From Linanthus parryae (lineage: Eukaryota > Streptophyta > Magnoliopsida > Ericales > Polemoniaceae): 64,000 nt of DNA. The position numbers and the translations under genes were made by a program. The notes under the pieces are model-generated. The model saw only the letters and a program-made list of their open reading frames with translations, was not told the DNA's origin and searched no databases. Numbering within the stretch: position 1 is the stretch's first letter; every line of letters starts with the position of its first letter. Positions 1 to 10,479 of this stretch are shown piece after piece. The stretch spans positions 21,573,001 through 21,637,000 of the forward strand of contig JALGPY010000003.1 in the NCBI GenBank assembly GCA_023055425.1. The letters are read 5' to 3'.

Positions 1-420
1 CATTCGGAGTACATGGGGTCCCACCGGGTTCCCTTCTGCCAGATGACATTTGAACAGTGCCTTTGAGACCTCGTACCTCTCTACCCTTGCCTGCTCTTGG
101 AAGAGCTGCTTTAGATGTTCGATCATATCGACAGCATTCATGTTTTCGTGTTGCTTTTGAAGCTCAGAAGTCATGGTGCAAAGCATAAGGCAGGCCGCAT
201 CATTAGCGTCATCAACACGCTTTTGATACGCCTTTAAGGCAGCAGGTGTTTGGTTCTCTGAACCTTCTGGAACATGCTCCTCTATTGCGTACAGTTTCTT
301 CTCTTGCTTGAGAACAATTCTCAAGTTTCTGTATCAATCAAGAAAGTTGGTTCCAGAGAGCTTGTCCTTCTCAAGGACAGATCGTAGGGAATGTTGTGAA
401 CTCGATGAGTTGTTTGCCAT
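1..420 (-). pseudogene. 5' part of copia (Angela-like) gag, runs off the window
   Basis: Read on the minus strand from the ATG at 420-418, this encodes the N-terminal 140 residues of an Angela/BARE-type gag (starts MANNSSSSQHSLRSV; contains LYAIEEHVPE and QARVERYEVSK). Gag forms the particle that packages element RNA. It is nearly identical to the gag start at 29671-30057. It differs by a TGA in place of the Trp codon of the conserved LDWYRN motif, so it is dead. Unlike the other copy, it keeps the frame through the CHLAEGNPVGPHV region. It lies downstream of its own leader and PBS and belongs to a second unit that shares the LTR at 2098-3516. The remainder lies left of the window. Confidence 0.9.
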
Positions 421-2084
421 TTGGAATTATACAAAAAGGAAAATACTCAAGTTTTAGTATTTGTGAATTTTTGACTATATTCAATAATGTCTAGTTTATC
501 AAATATAGCTCCCACTATTTTTCTACGGATTAATAACCCTCAAGATATTAATGCGGAAAATATCCTTATATTTACTAGTGGGCCAAGATCCATCTTTCAT
601 CTCCTTATGAGCTTGCTTTGGCAAGTCACCCATAATTTGACTACTTTAGGTAGGAACAATTCCAATTGCATCCCTTATGCAACTCTTGGTTCAATTGGGC
701 AAATAACTCCTTATTTATCCATCCACATAAATAATCCCAATTGATTGCCTCTAGGTTTCTTAATCAAATTAATAGCCTAGTTGTGTTCGACCTCTTATCT
801 AAACAATTGCACATTGTTACGTGCCATCGCATTCCATCATGATGAACCAAGTCGCCATGCTTTGGCACGCACGAGCTTGGTAAATAATGATGATAATGAG
901 TGTTTAAATAACGAGAAGGCAAGAACACAATATTTGAATTTTGAGGGATTTCAAATTCAATTTTTAATTGTTTTGTTGATCAATATCAACTAATCTATCT
1001 ATTTGAGTTCGGGCACAACTCCAAATAATAGATCCGGGTTGTCTAATTATCTTATTATCCTAATTGCATGCATCATCCATACACCAACCACACAATAATA
1101 AGACAATAAAATAAACAACCACAAAACAGAAATTAAACGTGATATGGATATGGCCTTTTCTATACTAAGATAATTCCAAGCCAATGGAATTATCTATGAA
1201 CCCTAAAACAAACACATCTCCATGCGTCTTGATCTTTTGGTCCATCCTTCATAGTCTTGTGGAATGCTCCATGCTCCATCTTTTGTTGCTTTTTGGCTTT
1301 GGGTTTCTTTTCTTCAATCTTGGCTAACAATCTACTTCATCTAGCACTAGCTAACTTCTATACTAAATAAAATAAATCTCACAAGTTGAGAAAAAAAATG
1401 GCACGCAGGCCATAAAACCCTAATTAATTATTACAATTAATTGATCAGCTCGCAGGCCGTAAAACCAAAACACAAAATTAAACATCCACATCAAACCTCA
1501 TCCTAAGGCTATATCCAATCACCATGCGATTTGCACATAAAAAGTTAAAATCCAATTTTAACGCGCTTGGTCAATTTTAATTGATTTTAGGATTTCTAGG
1601 GTTAAAACGGTTCATGGGCCCAACAATCAAATTGCCCGGGCCCAACAAAGTGAACCACAAGGCCCTAGGGCCGGCCCGGCCCAAAACCCACAAGCCTAGA
1701 CCCGCGGGTTAGGGCCGCCCGGCCCCTAGGGCGGCCAAGCTTGGGCGGCAAGCAAGGGGGGCGGTCCCTAGGGGGGCCGAACCTCCTTGAGGGAGTTGTT
1801 TCCAAAACAACTCCCTTGCTTGGTGCCCAAGTTTGGTTGTTTCCTTGTTTTGGGAGAACTCCTTCTTCCCCAAGGATGCCCAAACCCTAGATCTAAGATC
1901 CTAAAATTTCTCAAACTCACCAATTCATGCATCCAACGCAAAAAATTGGATCTTGTTATGATTAATTATTGACAAATTGCATCCCATGCTTGATTTGTCT
2001 TGTATTACGTGATAAACAATCAATTCAAGGTGTAAAACAACTAAAACGTAACACATAAACCACGTTTCTGCTCTACGACATGTG
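421..2084 (-). other. copia A-type 5' leader (left unit)
   Basis: A 1.66-kb non-coding leader between PBS and gag, read on the minus strand, with the same length and order as 30058-31720. Long untranslated leaders are typical of the Angela/BARE lineage. I see no conserved ORF. It holds a perfect 12-bp stem with a 3-nt loop at 1790-1816 and a GC-rich block at about 1620-1790. Short ORFs in this stretch are not supported by similarity to any protein I know. Confidence 0.8.
1790..1816 (-). other. leader hairpin
   Basis: Perfect inverted repeat: AGGGAGTTGTTT (1790-1801), loop CCA, AAACAACTCCCT (1805-1816). The same hairpin is at 31427-31453 in the other leader. Similar GTTGTTT/AAACAAC and ATTGTTT/AAACAAT stems occur in the copia B leader. 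A packaging or dimerisation role is inference only. Confidence 0.75.
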
Positions 2085-2096
2085 GCTCTGATACCA
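2085..2096 (-). other. primer binding site (tRNA-iMet type), left unit
   Basis: The minus strand reads TGGTATCAGAGC one base after the LTR end. This is the usual plant PBS complementary to the 3' end of initiator tRNA-Met. It shows that the LTR at 2098-3516 acts as a 5' LTR for the gag fragment to its left. Confidence 0.9.
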
Positions 2097-2097
2097 C

Positions 2098-3516
2098 TGT
2101 AGGGTTTTGATTCATGGATGCGCAACGGAAACAAAATTAACCATGCAAAACCCTCTAAGGATCACAAGTCAAGATACATAACGATGGTAAAGGAAGAAAT
2201 CAATAACACACCTTAGGGTTCTCCTTTGATGACTTCAAACGCGAATTGTGTCACGTTCTCTATGGTTGATCCACGCCTAGAGTTGATTCCTAGATCTCCC
2301 ACTCCTTGGTGCTAGCGCGGAAAGAGGAAGAGGAAGAATAATCACGCAAAACGAGACGAACCAAAGGAGGTTTCGGCCTCCTTTGGGGCCGACGGGGACG
2401 GGGCGGCGCGCTAGGGGGCGGTCGGCTCCTTAGCTTGTTGCTCTTTCTCCTTTTGTTCTCTCCCACTCTTGTTATGTTCCATTATGAGCATAAGTTTTTG
2501 GGAATGAATGAAGGAAGGTCCTTTATATAGTCCAACAACTCCTTGCCAACTACCTAAAGGACTTATTCTAGTCCTACTAGAATTCAATTTAGTTCCTTCC
2601 TTGCAAATGAGTCCCTACTAAGTTTGCAAGGTTTTGCAAAGTGATCCTTCTAATTAATTAATCCAATTAATCAATTCCCAAATCTAGTTCAACTCTATAT
2701 AGCGTGTGACCCCATAGGTTTTATCTAGTTGGTAGCAACTATTTGCTAATATGGAGCGGTTTCTAGCAAAACATCCATTCTAGCCAACTAATAGAATAGT
2801 CATCTTGACAACCTTTGTACAAGTAATTGTCTCATCCCTTTGTCTCTATATCCGTATTGGACACGAGACATACAAGTCACACTCGTATATCCAATCCATA
2901 GTTTCTCAATCCATGGGAATAGCCTTATTCGAGCAAATAACATCAATATCCCATATTGATTTATTTGAGTCTGGCCAGACATTCTATAAGCACTATCCCT
3001 CGAGTGGCCTTGGATATTTTCTCCCATTATGTGGGAGGGACAAATTCTATCTACATCCACTACGATATCTAAGCTTGCTTCTTATTGTATCCAGTACACG
3101 CCTTTATAACTACCCATTTACAGTGTAGCGTTTAACGCTACCAAAATCACAATAATCCACAACTAGAATATCTAGTGACTTCAAGTCTAAGGATGACAAT
3201 ACCATTGCACCGCGAGAAGCGCTTGTGGCTCAACATAACGTGTATGTAGCCTTCTCGGAGATGGGTCAATCCAGTGCGACATTACCCCTAATGCACACCT
3301 ATGTGTTCGATCATGATATCTCCATATCAATCCAACCCCATACTAGTCTATAGATGATTGTCCCATTAATCAATATACTGGACTAGGGATATTTAAGATA
3401 AACAACACAATTGTAAACCTAAGGACTTCATTATATTAAATATCCAATAAATAATAAATGAATTTCTAGCCACAAATAAATTCATATAGATTGCCTCTAG
3501 GGCATCTATTCCAACA
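2098..3516 (-). repeat. copia A LTR shared by two tandem units
   Basis: 1,419 bp; read on the minus strand it starts TGTTGGAATAG and ends CCCTACA. It is homologous over its whole length to 31734-33157, at roughly 3% divergence in the part I compared by eye. A PBS lies on its left and a polypurine tract plus pol end on its right, so it is the 3' LTR of the right unit and the 5' LTR of the left unit. A minus-strand TATATAAAG at 2522-2530 is the likely LTR promoter TATA box. Confidence 0.92.
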
Positions 3517-3526
3517 GTCTCCCACT
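3517..3526 (-). other. polypurine tract of copia A
   Basis: The minus strand reads AGTGGGAGAC directly against the TGTTGG start of the LTR. This is the usual plus-strand primer of Angela-type elements; copia B has the same tract at 25149-25159. Confidence 0.85.
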
Positions 3527-3530
3527 TGCA

Positions 3531-3781
3531 CTAGAGCCAATCTGGCGCATCTCGTATGCCCATACTCCTAGTGTGCCCTTCATGCTTCCACTGCGTGAGC
3601 GGCTTTGTAAGCGGGTCTGACAGATTATCATCTGTGGGAATCTTGCATATCCGAACGTCTCCTCTATCGATAATATCTCGAATCTGATGAAACTTCATGA
3701 GCACGTGCTTGGACTTCTAGTGAGACATGGGTTCCTTCGATTGCGCGATTGCCCCAGTGTTATCACAGTACAACTCGACTG
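3531..3781 (-). pseudogene. copia A pol, C-terminal RNase H
   Basis: The minus strand encodes the last part of a Ty1/copia RNase H: VELYCDNTGAIAQ, then KSKHVLMKFHQIRDII, GDVRICKIPTDDN and DPLTKPL, ending at TAG 3533-3531. An in-frame TAG replaces Gln in the SHQKSKH-type motif. The upstream half of the domain lies at 26428-26565, because copia B inserted between the two halves. RNase H removes the RNA template during reverse transcription. Confidence 0.9.
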
Positions 3782-3801
3782 GATTGCGCGATTGCCCCAG
3801 T
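3739..3801. repeat. 20-bp target duplication at the copia B left junction
   Basis: The 20 bases at 3739-3758 (start GATTGCGCG, end CCCCAGT) recur at 3782-3801, directly next to the copia B LTR, which lacks its first six bases (TGTTGG). The 23 bases between are ordinary RNase H sequence. This is not a normal 5-bp TSD. Confidence 0.85.
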
Positions 3802-5244
3802 AATTGTGCCCTAGAGGCAATCAATTAATTTTGACAAATATATGGATTTACGATTCATTATGCTATCGATATGGAGATATGCTAACATGAATGAAGTCCT
3901 TAGAATATAAGGTGTTATATTCTTAAATATCCCTAGTCAATTATAATGATTAATGGGACAATCATCTATAGACTAGTATGGGGTTGGATTGATATGGAGA
4001 TATCACGATCCAACACATGGGTATGCATTAGGAGTAATGGCATACTGGATGACCCACGACGAGAAGGATACATTAGATTATGTTGAAGTCACAATCTCTT
4101 CTCGTAGTGCTAATAATATTGCAATCCTTAGACTTGAAGTCACTAGATACTCCATTTGTGGAATATTGTGCTTTGATGTTATCAAACGTTACACCGTAAC
4201 TGGGTAATCATAAAGATAGCTATCGGGCATGATAGGAAGCAAGCTTAGAGATCGTGGTGATGTAGATAGGATTTGTCCCTCCCACATAATGGGGGTAAAT
4301 ATCCACGGCCACTCGAGGGATGAGGCTTATTGAATGTCTGGCCAGACTCAGATAAATCAATATGGAGATATTGATGTTATCTGCTTGCATAAGCATATTC
4401 CCAGGATCGAGGAACTATGCATTGGATATACGAGTGTGACTATTTATGTCTCGTGTCCAATTCGGATATGAAGACAAAGGGATAAGTGCAATATAAGATA
4501 TTGGGCACAAGAGGTTTGTCGGGGTCACTGACTATTTCTATTAGTTGGGTGGCATGGATGTGTTGCTAGACACCGCTCCATGTTAGTAAGAGTTACTACC
4601 AACTAAGTAGAAACCTATGGGGTCACACGTCAAATAGAGTAGAGCTAGATTTGGGATTAATTAATATTGATTAATTAATAGAATGATCATTGTGCAACGC
4701 CTTGCAAACTTAGTAGGACTAATTTGCAAGGAAGGGAATAATTCTAGTTCATGTAGAATTAGGAAACTTCTTTATGGAAACAACAAGGAGTTGTTGGAGT
4801 ATATAAAGGAGGCTCTAGCTTCCTTCCCACTTGATGTTGATGTTAATTGTTATTAGACATAACAAAGAGAGTGGGAGAGAACAAGAGAGAGAGCAAGACA
4901 AGAGCTAGGGCCGAAACCCTAGCCCCGTCCGCCCTTCCCGTCGGCGCCAAGAAGAGGGGCCGATCCCCTCTTGGCTCTTTGTGCCTTTGTTGCTTTGATC
5001 TTCTTCCCTCTTCCTCCGGGTTCAAGCTAGCACTTGTTTGAAGGAAGAATCTAGATCTCACCTCTAGACGTGGATCAACCGTAGAGACGAGGACGTCATT
5101 CTTCGTGTGATCTCACAAATTCAAAGGTACACAATACTATGTCTCTTATCATGTTATGATGTCTCTTCCTGACGATCCGTGGTGGGCATTGAAGTAGAAT
5201 TAAATTTTGTTATTCCGCTGCGTTACCTACTTCAAAACCCAACA
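3802..5244 (+). repeat. copia B 5' LTR
   Basis: 1,443 bp, lacking the terminal TGTTGG and beginning AATTGTGCCCTAGAGGC; it ends CCCAACA before the PBS. It matches 25160-26427 except for substitutions and for 4051-4230, which the 3' LTR lacks. A TATATAAAGG at 4800-4809 is the likely TATA box, about 440 bp from the LTR end. Confidence 0.92.
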
Positions 5245-5245
5245 G

Positions 5246-5257
5246 TGGTATCAAAGC
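5246..5257 (+). other. copia B primer binding site
   Basis: TGGTATCAAAGC one base after the 5' LTR end. It differs by one base (A for G) from the initiator tRNA-Met complement TGGTATCAGAGC seen in the other elements. Confidence 0.85.
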
Positions 5258-5985
5258 CACAGCTCGTAGAGCATAACATGATTTTATGTGTTACGATTTC
5301 AGTTTATACACCGTATTATTGTTATTACGCGAAAATTGAAAATAATTGGCATAGTAGATGCAATAAACAATATCTAATTTAGCATTGGATGTGTAAATTA
5401 GTGAGTTTGATCACATGAGATGTGTGGATTTTGGATCTAGATCTAGGGTTTGGGCACATGCTTGGAAAAGGGGTTTTCCAAGTATGGAAATAATTAAACT
5501 TGGGCAACAAGGAAGAAGTTGTTTTGGAAACAACTAAACTTGGGCAACAAGTAAGAAGTTGTTTATGGAAACAACTAAACTTGGGAACCAAGGAAAGAAT
5601 TATTTTGGAAACAATACCATAAGGGTGTTTTGGAAACAACCCAACAAGAAAGGAATTGTTTATGGAAACAATTCCATATATTGTTTATCGAAATAATTCC
5701 ATGAATTGTTTATGGAAACAATTCCATGAGGAGGTGTGGCCCATGTAGGGACCGCCCCTCTCTCTCCTTGCCGCCCAAGTAACACACGGCACAAAAAGGG
5801 GCCGGCACACCCTAGCACACGGCCTAGCCGTGTGGGCTAGGGGCCGGCCGGCCCGGGCCAAGTGTGGCGGTTCCTTGGTTGATTTTGGCCATTCTCTTGG
5901 TAAATATTTTGGACCGTTTTAACCCTAGTATGTCCAAAACAACTAAAATTGAACAAGCGCGTTAAAAATTGGTTTTAACTGTATT
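5258..5985 (+). other. copia B leader, left part, with hairpin-forming tandem repeats
   Basis: Non-coding leader, interrupted at 5990 by gypsy 1. From about 5460 to 5725 it repeats a unit of about 40 bp built on AAACTTGGGCAACAAG and GAAGTTGTTTTGGAAACAAC. Perfect small hairpins occur, for example GGAATTGTTT / AAACAATTCC at 5652-5675 and GAATTGTTT / AAACAATTC at 5703-5724. After gypsy 1 the leader resumes at 20569. Confidence 0.75.
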
Positions 5986-5990
5986 ATGTG
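5986..5990. repeat. gypsy 1 target site duplication, left copy
   Basis: ATGTG immediately before the left LTR. The identical pentamer is at 20564-20568 immediately after the right LTR, which proves the outer ends of gypsy 1. Confidence 0.95.
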
Positions 5991-6939
5991 TGTACACACA
6001 AATTTATGCAATTGTAAACAAAAGCGAGAAATTCGGTGAAACAAATATTGTATTGATGTTTTTATGAAGTGGATTACAATCTCTGATAATAAATTTCTAA
6101 ACAGAAATTAAATCCCCTGATTCTTCTCCTGAAACTTCAAACGAAGGCTTAGCAGCTTGATCTCGAATCGAACGGATGAGCGGCCTTCGATTTTGACGAA
6201 GAACGCGATGAAGGTCTCGAAGAACACAAACGTCGAACGAGGGCTTTAGAGGCTTGATCTCGGATCGGACGGATGAATGTCTTCGATGTTGATGAAGAAC
6301 GCGATGAACGCCTTGAAGAACACGAAGAACGGCTTGAAGATCTTCGAGTGTCTTGAAGAACGCGGATGGAGATCTTCAACGACTTGAGGAACTCGATGAT
6401 GATCTTCGAAGAACTTGATGAAGAACTTCGAAGAGCTTGATGATGATGATCTTGATGATGGATGAACTCGTCGGGGGTTGAAAAGCTTGATCTTCAGAGC
6501 TCTCTCCTTCTTGCAAGATGTAACCGTGTGTCCTTTATGCCTAGGGATGGCCCCTTTATATAGGCATGGGCTGGCTTGCTGGCCAAGGTAGAAAATAAAT
6601 AATATTTATTATTTATTTAATTTCTGCATCAATTTGACAAGTGGCGCAATGTGATTGGCCGAACTCGCTAGTCTTGACAGCTGCATCATTTTGACAAGTG
6701 GCACTATTTGACTGGCCTTACTTGCTCACTTGTAGCCATGTCATGCACTGACGTGGCATCTCCATATGCAGTCCTTGCTTGTAAATAAGTTTGGTCACAT
6801 TTACAATTTAGTCCGCAATTAATTAATTAATGATTAGAGGCATTAATTTGATAGTGAGTGCTATTTGATCCCACCTTTTAATTAGGTGATAGTAGACACG
6901 TGGCACAATTTAATTGGCCGCAAATTTTGCGTGTCTACA
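5991..6939 (-). repeat. gypsy 1 3' LTR
   Basis: 949 bp, TGTACACAC...GTCTACA on the plus strand. It is the same length as 19615-20563 with about 10 substitutions. The minus strand has TATATAAAGG at 6553-6562 as the probable TATA box. An imperfect 97-bp direct repeat begins at 6155 and 6252 (gcttgatctcg...). The Ser/Arg-rich minus-strand ORF within it is low-complexity LTR sequence, not a gene. Confidence 0.95.
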
Positions 6940-6950
6940 AATGCCCCCTC
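6940..6950 (-). other. gypsy 1 polypurine tract
   Basis: The minus strand reads GAGGGGGCATT against the LTR start TGTAGACACG. An 8-bp inverted repeat (TCGAGACT 6949-6956, AGTCTCGA 6988-6995) overlaps its edge. From here to about 7430 I see nothing else. Confidence 0.85.
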
Positions 6951-7443
6951 GAGACTTGTTTGCCTTTCTCGAACTTCTTGGCGGACGAGTCTCGACAAAA
7001 TATTTGATTATGTCGACCACAACTGAGTGATTAATTCATCCTTTTCAAATTGGAACATTTTATGCAATTTAAATTTTTTGGGATTCATGTGCTATTAGTT
7101 GCACAAGATTCATTTTTTTTTTAATTCATTGCCTTTTGACCATCTCATGGCCGAAGCATAAGAATCAAATCAAATATGCTCATTCTTCCTCCCAATCAGA
7201 GAAGGTCCATAATCACCTTTTAAAAAATATATATAATGTATTCGTTTTGTCTACTACTCCAGCAGGGTGACCTCTATGGAAACTTCCATGTGGTGTGTTG
7301 CAGTGAATCAAACTTTTGGAGAAATATAACCCATTCTTTCTTGGGTATATTTTTTACCATATTTGCGAAAGAGTACCAGTATTTGTTTCCTTTTATGAGG
7401 TACCTCTAGATTCTAGAATTCTCTTAGCCGCCCCAATGGAAGC

Positions 7444-7451
7444 TATAAATA
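7444..7451 (+). promoter_or_regulatory. candidate TATA box for the antisense cargo
   Basis: TATAAATA in the context AGCTATAAATAGAAGG on the plus strand, 1.14 kb upstream of the mobile-domain pseudogene start and antisense to gypsy 1. A plausible GT-AG intron (about 7781-7859, GTAACTTATT to TTTGTACAG) lies between, so a spliced leader is possible. The region 7460-8580 has no recognisable coding sequence. Confidence 0.45.
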
Positions 7452-8586
7452 GAAGGCTTTCAATTGCTTTTGTATCCCACTGAAAGGGATCAGCAACTGT
7501 GCCACGGTAGTTAGGGTAAGCTGTTTGCTCATTCTTGTCCTTTCTCCTTCCGCCTCAATTTTTTCTCTTTTTTTCAAACGCAATATCAACTTCTGATGTA
7601 TTGTTCCACAGCGAGGGATCACCGTTCCGGAGACAATAACACGCGGCACAATTTCAGAGGAGATCATAAAACGTCACAGCAGAATTCGTCACCTCGACAA
7701 TGATACGAGTTACCACAATCTAACCTACGAAGGCAAAGTCTGATTCTTCTTGTGTTTATCTTGCTAGTAGATTCAAGACAAAGGTAACTTATTTTATGCT
7801 TTTTCCCCTTTTTCCTTCTTCAATGCGTTCCTGACTCATCCTTCTCTTCTTTGTACAGAATCTGATCTTGACTAGGAGATTAATGATCGGTTGCAGTCGA
7901 TGGAGAGGAGTTCTTGCTTCTCCTTGTTCATACTCAAATACCAGACCAGTCACTTACGCCGCAAAAAAAAGTCGAACAGGAAGAGGAGCACCGCTGTAAT
8001 GGCAGCTTATGCTGCTCTGTTAACATTCTCGTTGCTATTCTAATGTTCATGTTTGGCTAATTCGTGGCTACTCATGCAGCTAATTGATCCATTGACCACC
8101 ATATTCGGAATAAAATTTGATGAACTATTTTCGAACATTGAGTATTTGTTGTTCCTTGTGAAAACTTATACTCAATTCATGAACAACAGAACATGTACAT
8201 CCATGCATATATATGCTAGTTTGCCATATTACTCTTCTTTTTTAGTTTATTTTCAAAGCTCATCATATAATTTTGTTATAACAATAATGTTCATGTTTCA
8301 TTCTTTTACACAGATATGTTTTGCACATCCATATATCCCAGGCCAGAAGGTTTTCTATGTGGAGAAGCATATCTCATATGCAAGCATATCAGATTAATCA
8401 AAGAAGAATTTCAGAGTAGCCAAGCTGCAACAGCGAATTATCATGCACCTGGCGAATTATCTCCGATATTGAGCTTTGTTCTCCGAATTTTCTTTATCAG
8501 ATTGAAGGCTCCAATCCATATTATATCGGTGAGACTTGGCGCTGTCCTCGTGTTGTTAGGGACACAATAAGGCAGCTCCGACCACC

Positions 8587-9805
8587 ATGGAAGCTCTCTT
8601 TACTTTGAAGGACGACGAGGCTTCCATATCCCCACGGTGATTTTCCCATGATTGGTGGCCTGCCTGTTTACGGCGAGTTTCACGACGAGGTTGTCCCTTC
8701 ATCGAAGGAACTGTCTGGTACCACCAGCACACTTCCTCGAGTTGCAGACACCTATTTGATGCCCGTTTGCGGCGAAGATGACGGCGAGGTTGTCCCTTCG
8801 TCGAAGGAACTGTCTGGTACCACCAGCGCACTTCCTTCGAGTTGCCGACACCTGTTTGCTGCCCACCACAAGGTGGTGAAGCAAAACAACACCAAGAAAG
8901 TCACTGCTAACGAGTGGGTGAAGTTCTGGTTCCGGGGAGACATGAGATACGACGATCCTCCTCCCCGGCGTAACCACAAGAACCCTTCCCCGCCAAGGAT
9001 TACCCATAATCCTTGTGGCATCATCCGCCCTCGTGAACAGCTGGCACAGAAGAAAGTTGTCTTTGACGACTTATGCATTGATGAAGCTGATAGAGACGAA
9101 ACATACTTGGCTGCCTTGCTTTCATGCTGGCTATGCAAGTTTGTTTTTCCTGGAAACGACCAGGCCCACATACGCCCTAGCGTATTCAAGGTGGCAAGCT
9201 CAATGGCTGTCGGGAGAATATTTTCTCTTGCCATTCCAGTACTTGCGAGCATATACCAAGGCTTGGGTCTAATTTCTTGTTCTAACGAGCCTAGCAAGTG
9301 GGCCGCCATCTTTCCCGCGCATTATTTATGCGGGTAGTTAGGCTACTATGTCACTGCAAATTGGCGAGCTCGGGACTCACTAAGGGGTGAACACCGGGTT
9401 CGTATGGTTAGATTTGCAGGGGAAAAGATGGCCAAGTACTTCAGCGATACTGAGGCCCGTCAACACATAGCTGGTTTGAGCGTGTCCTTGTTGTCGTCAT
9501 TGGCCCTGTACGAGAATGAGGAATTCGTTTTATCCGACAGTGGCAATTTATCCTTTTCATGGAACGACTACATGATCAGCCTCTGTTCTTGCTATGTAAC
9601 TTGGCGAAATAATGATTTCATTATTGAGGCATACAACCCACATCGATTTGCGAGGCAATTCGGCTTTCATCAAGAAATTTCTGGAGAGCTTCTTAGAGAA
9701 ATTGTGCATGGTGGTCTTGCAGACGTCTTTGCACTCTGGATATCCTCCACACTACTCTCTACACATGCCAAATTCCTTATCCCACCAAAAAATGTATTTT
9801 GCTGA
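8587..9805 (+). pseudogene. plant mobile domain (PMD, MAIN-like) pseudogene, antisense in gypsy 1
   Basis: The plus strand encodes a plant mobile domain, known from MAIN/MAIL proteins and from plant transposons. A first ATG at 8587 gives MEALFTLKDDEASIS; the frame is lost near 8633 and resumes with IGGLPVYGEFHDEVVPSSKEL (8651 on). Recognisable blocks follow: SCRHLFAAHHKV, EWVKFWFRGDMRYD, YLAALLSCWLCKFVFPG, IRPSVFKVASSMA, FSLAIPVLASIYQGL, and YNPHRFARQFGFHQE near the end. A TAG at 9335-9337 replaces the Trp of the HYxxGW motif; the frame is otherwise open from 8648 to 9805. A 33-codon piece is duplicated in tandem. The C-terminal half usual in transposon-borne PMD proteins is not seen here. 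Assignment to the family is firm; function is unknown. Confidence 0.82.
8687..8884 (+). repeat. 99-bp in-frame tandem duplication in the PMD sequence
   Basis: GAGGTTGTCCCTTC starts at 8687 and again at 8786; the copies share EVVPSSKELSGTTS. The 33-residue period keeps the reading frame. Ordinary PMD proteins have this motif once. Confidence 0.85.
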
Positions 9806-10175
9806 AACTCATGGTGGCACTACAGTGCTTCAGTTTGATTTGAATTTGATGTCTTCTTTGCATAAGTGCACATACTTTGCGTGGATGCTTGAAATCCCTC
9901 ACAGTTATAAACTAATTTTCCATCACTTTTGTGCTTTTGTAAAGATGCACTGGGTCATGGGACACCTCTGTAAAGCACTGAATTGCACCCATGTGACCGG
10001 ATATATTAAACTTTTGCAAACATGAGAACACATTTCAATCTTGGAGCCAATTTCCCCAAAAATTGTTACTGTGTTTTTTTTCGAGCATGTGGCTGGTGCA
10101 CTTTTACCTATGAGGATGGTCATAAATCTGGAGTTGCATCCTGAGAAGTATCTTAGATGTATCAAGGTAACGTTC
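9806..10175. other. no gene seen, between PMD and repeat array
   Basis: Within gypsy 1. Short ORFs overlap here but none resembles a protein I recognise. Confidence 0.6.
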
Positions 10176-10400
10176 TGGAAAATTATTCAGAATATCATCC
10201 TGGCAAATATCCTGAAATTCTTGATTTTTTTTTTCTTTTTTTTTTTTTTTTTTTGTGTGTGCGTGCACGACATCGTGAATCTCGTTCTCAATTCTCGTGA
10301 TGTTATTATAAGAACATTCGGAATGGCATCTTGGACCGGGAAATATCCTGAGAACATCCGGAATTTGCGAGAAAATATTGCAGATTTTGACATAGACTAT
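10176..10400. repeat. left part of degenerate ATATCCTG repeat array
   Basis: Contains the same words as the longer array at 11215-12600 (AATATCATCCTGGCAAATATCCTGAA-like, GGGAAATATCCTGAGAACATCC-like), interrupted by a T-rich run at about 10226-10254. The P450 fragment lies between this part and the main array. Confidence 0.6.
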
Positions 10401-10479
10401 GCAATGTCCTATGAGAAAGTTAGGACAGTCTTATTCATGCTGATCTCTTTGAAACATTTTTTTTGTTTGTTTTTCGCAG

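Noticed and set aside
487..744. 85-aa ORF in the copia A leader (and 97-aa copy at 30124)
   Set aside because: Lies antisense in the untranslated leader, has no known motif, and is shared only because the leader is duplicated.
6149..6379. Ser/Arg-rich 76-aa ORF in both gypsy 1 LTRs
   Set aside because: It follows from the GAAGAAC-type low-complexity LTR sequence on the minus strand. It recurs only because the LTR is duplicated.
8053..8397. 114-aa ORF containing PYIPGQKVFY, reminiscent of a P450 YIPG motif
   Set aside because: Surrounding residues do not match any P450 exon and no splice-consistent frame links it to the exon at 10480.
8752..9309. 185-aa minus-strand ORF
   Set aside because: Antisense shadow of the PMD sequence, which has the clear family match on the plus strand.
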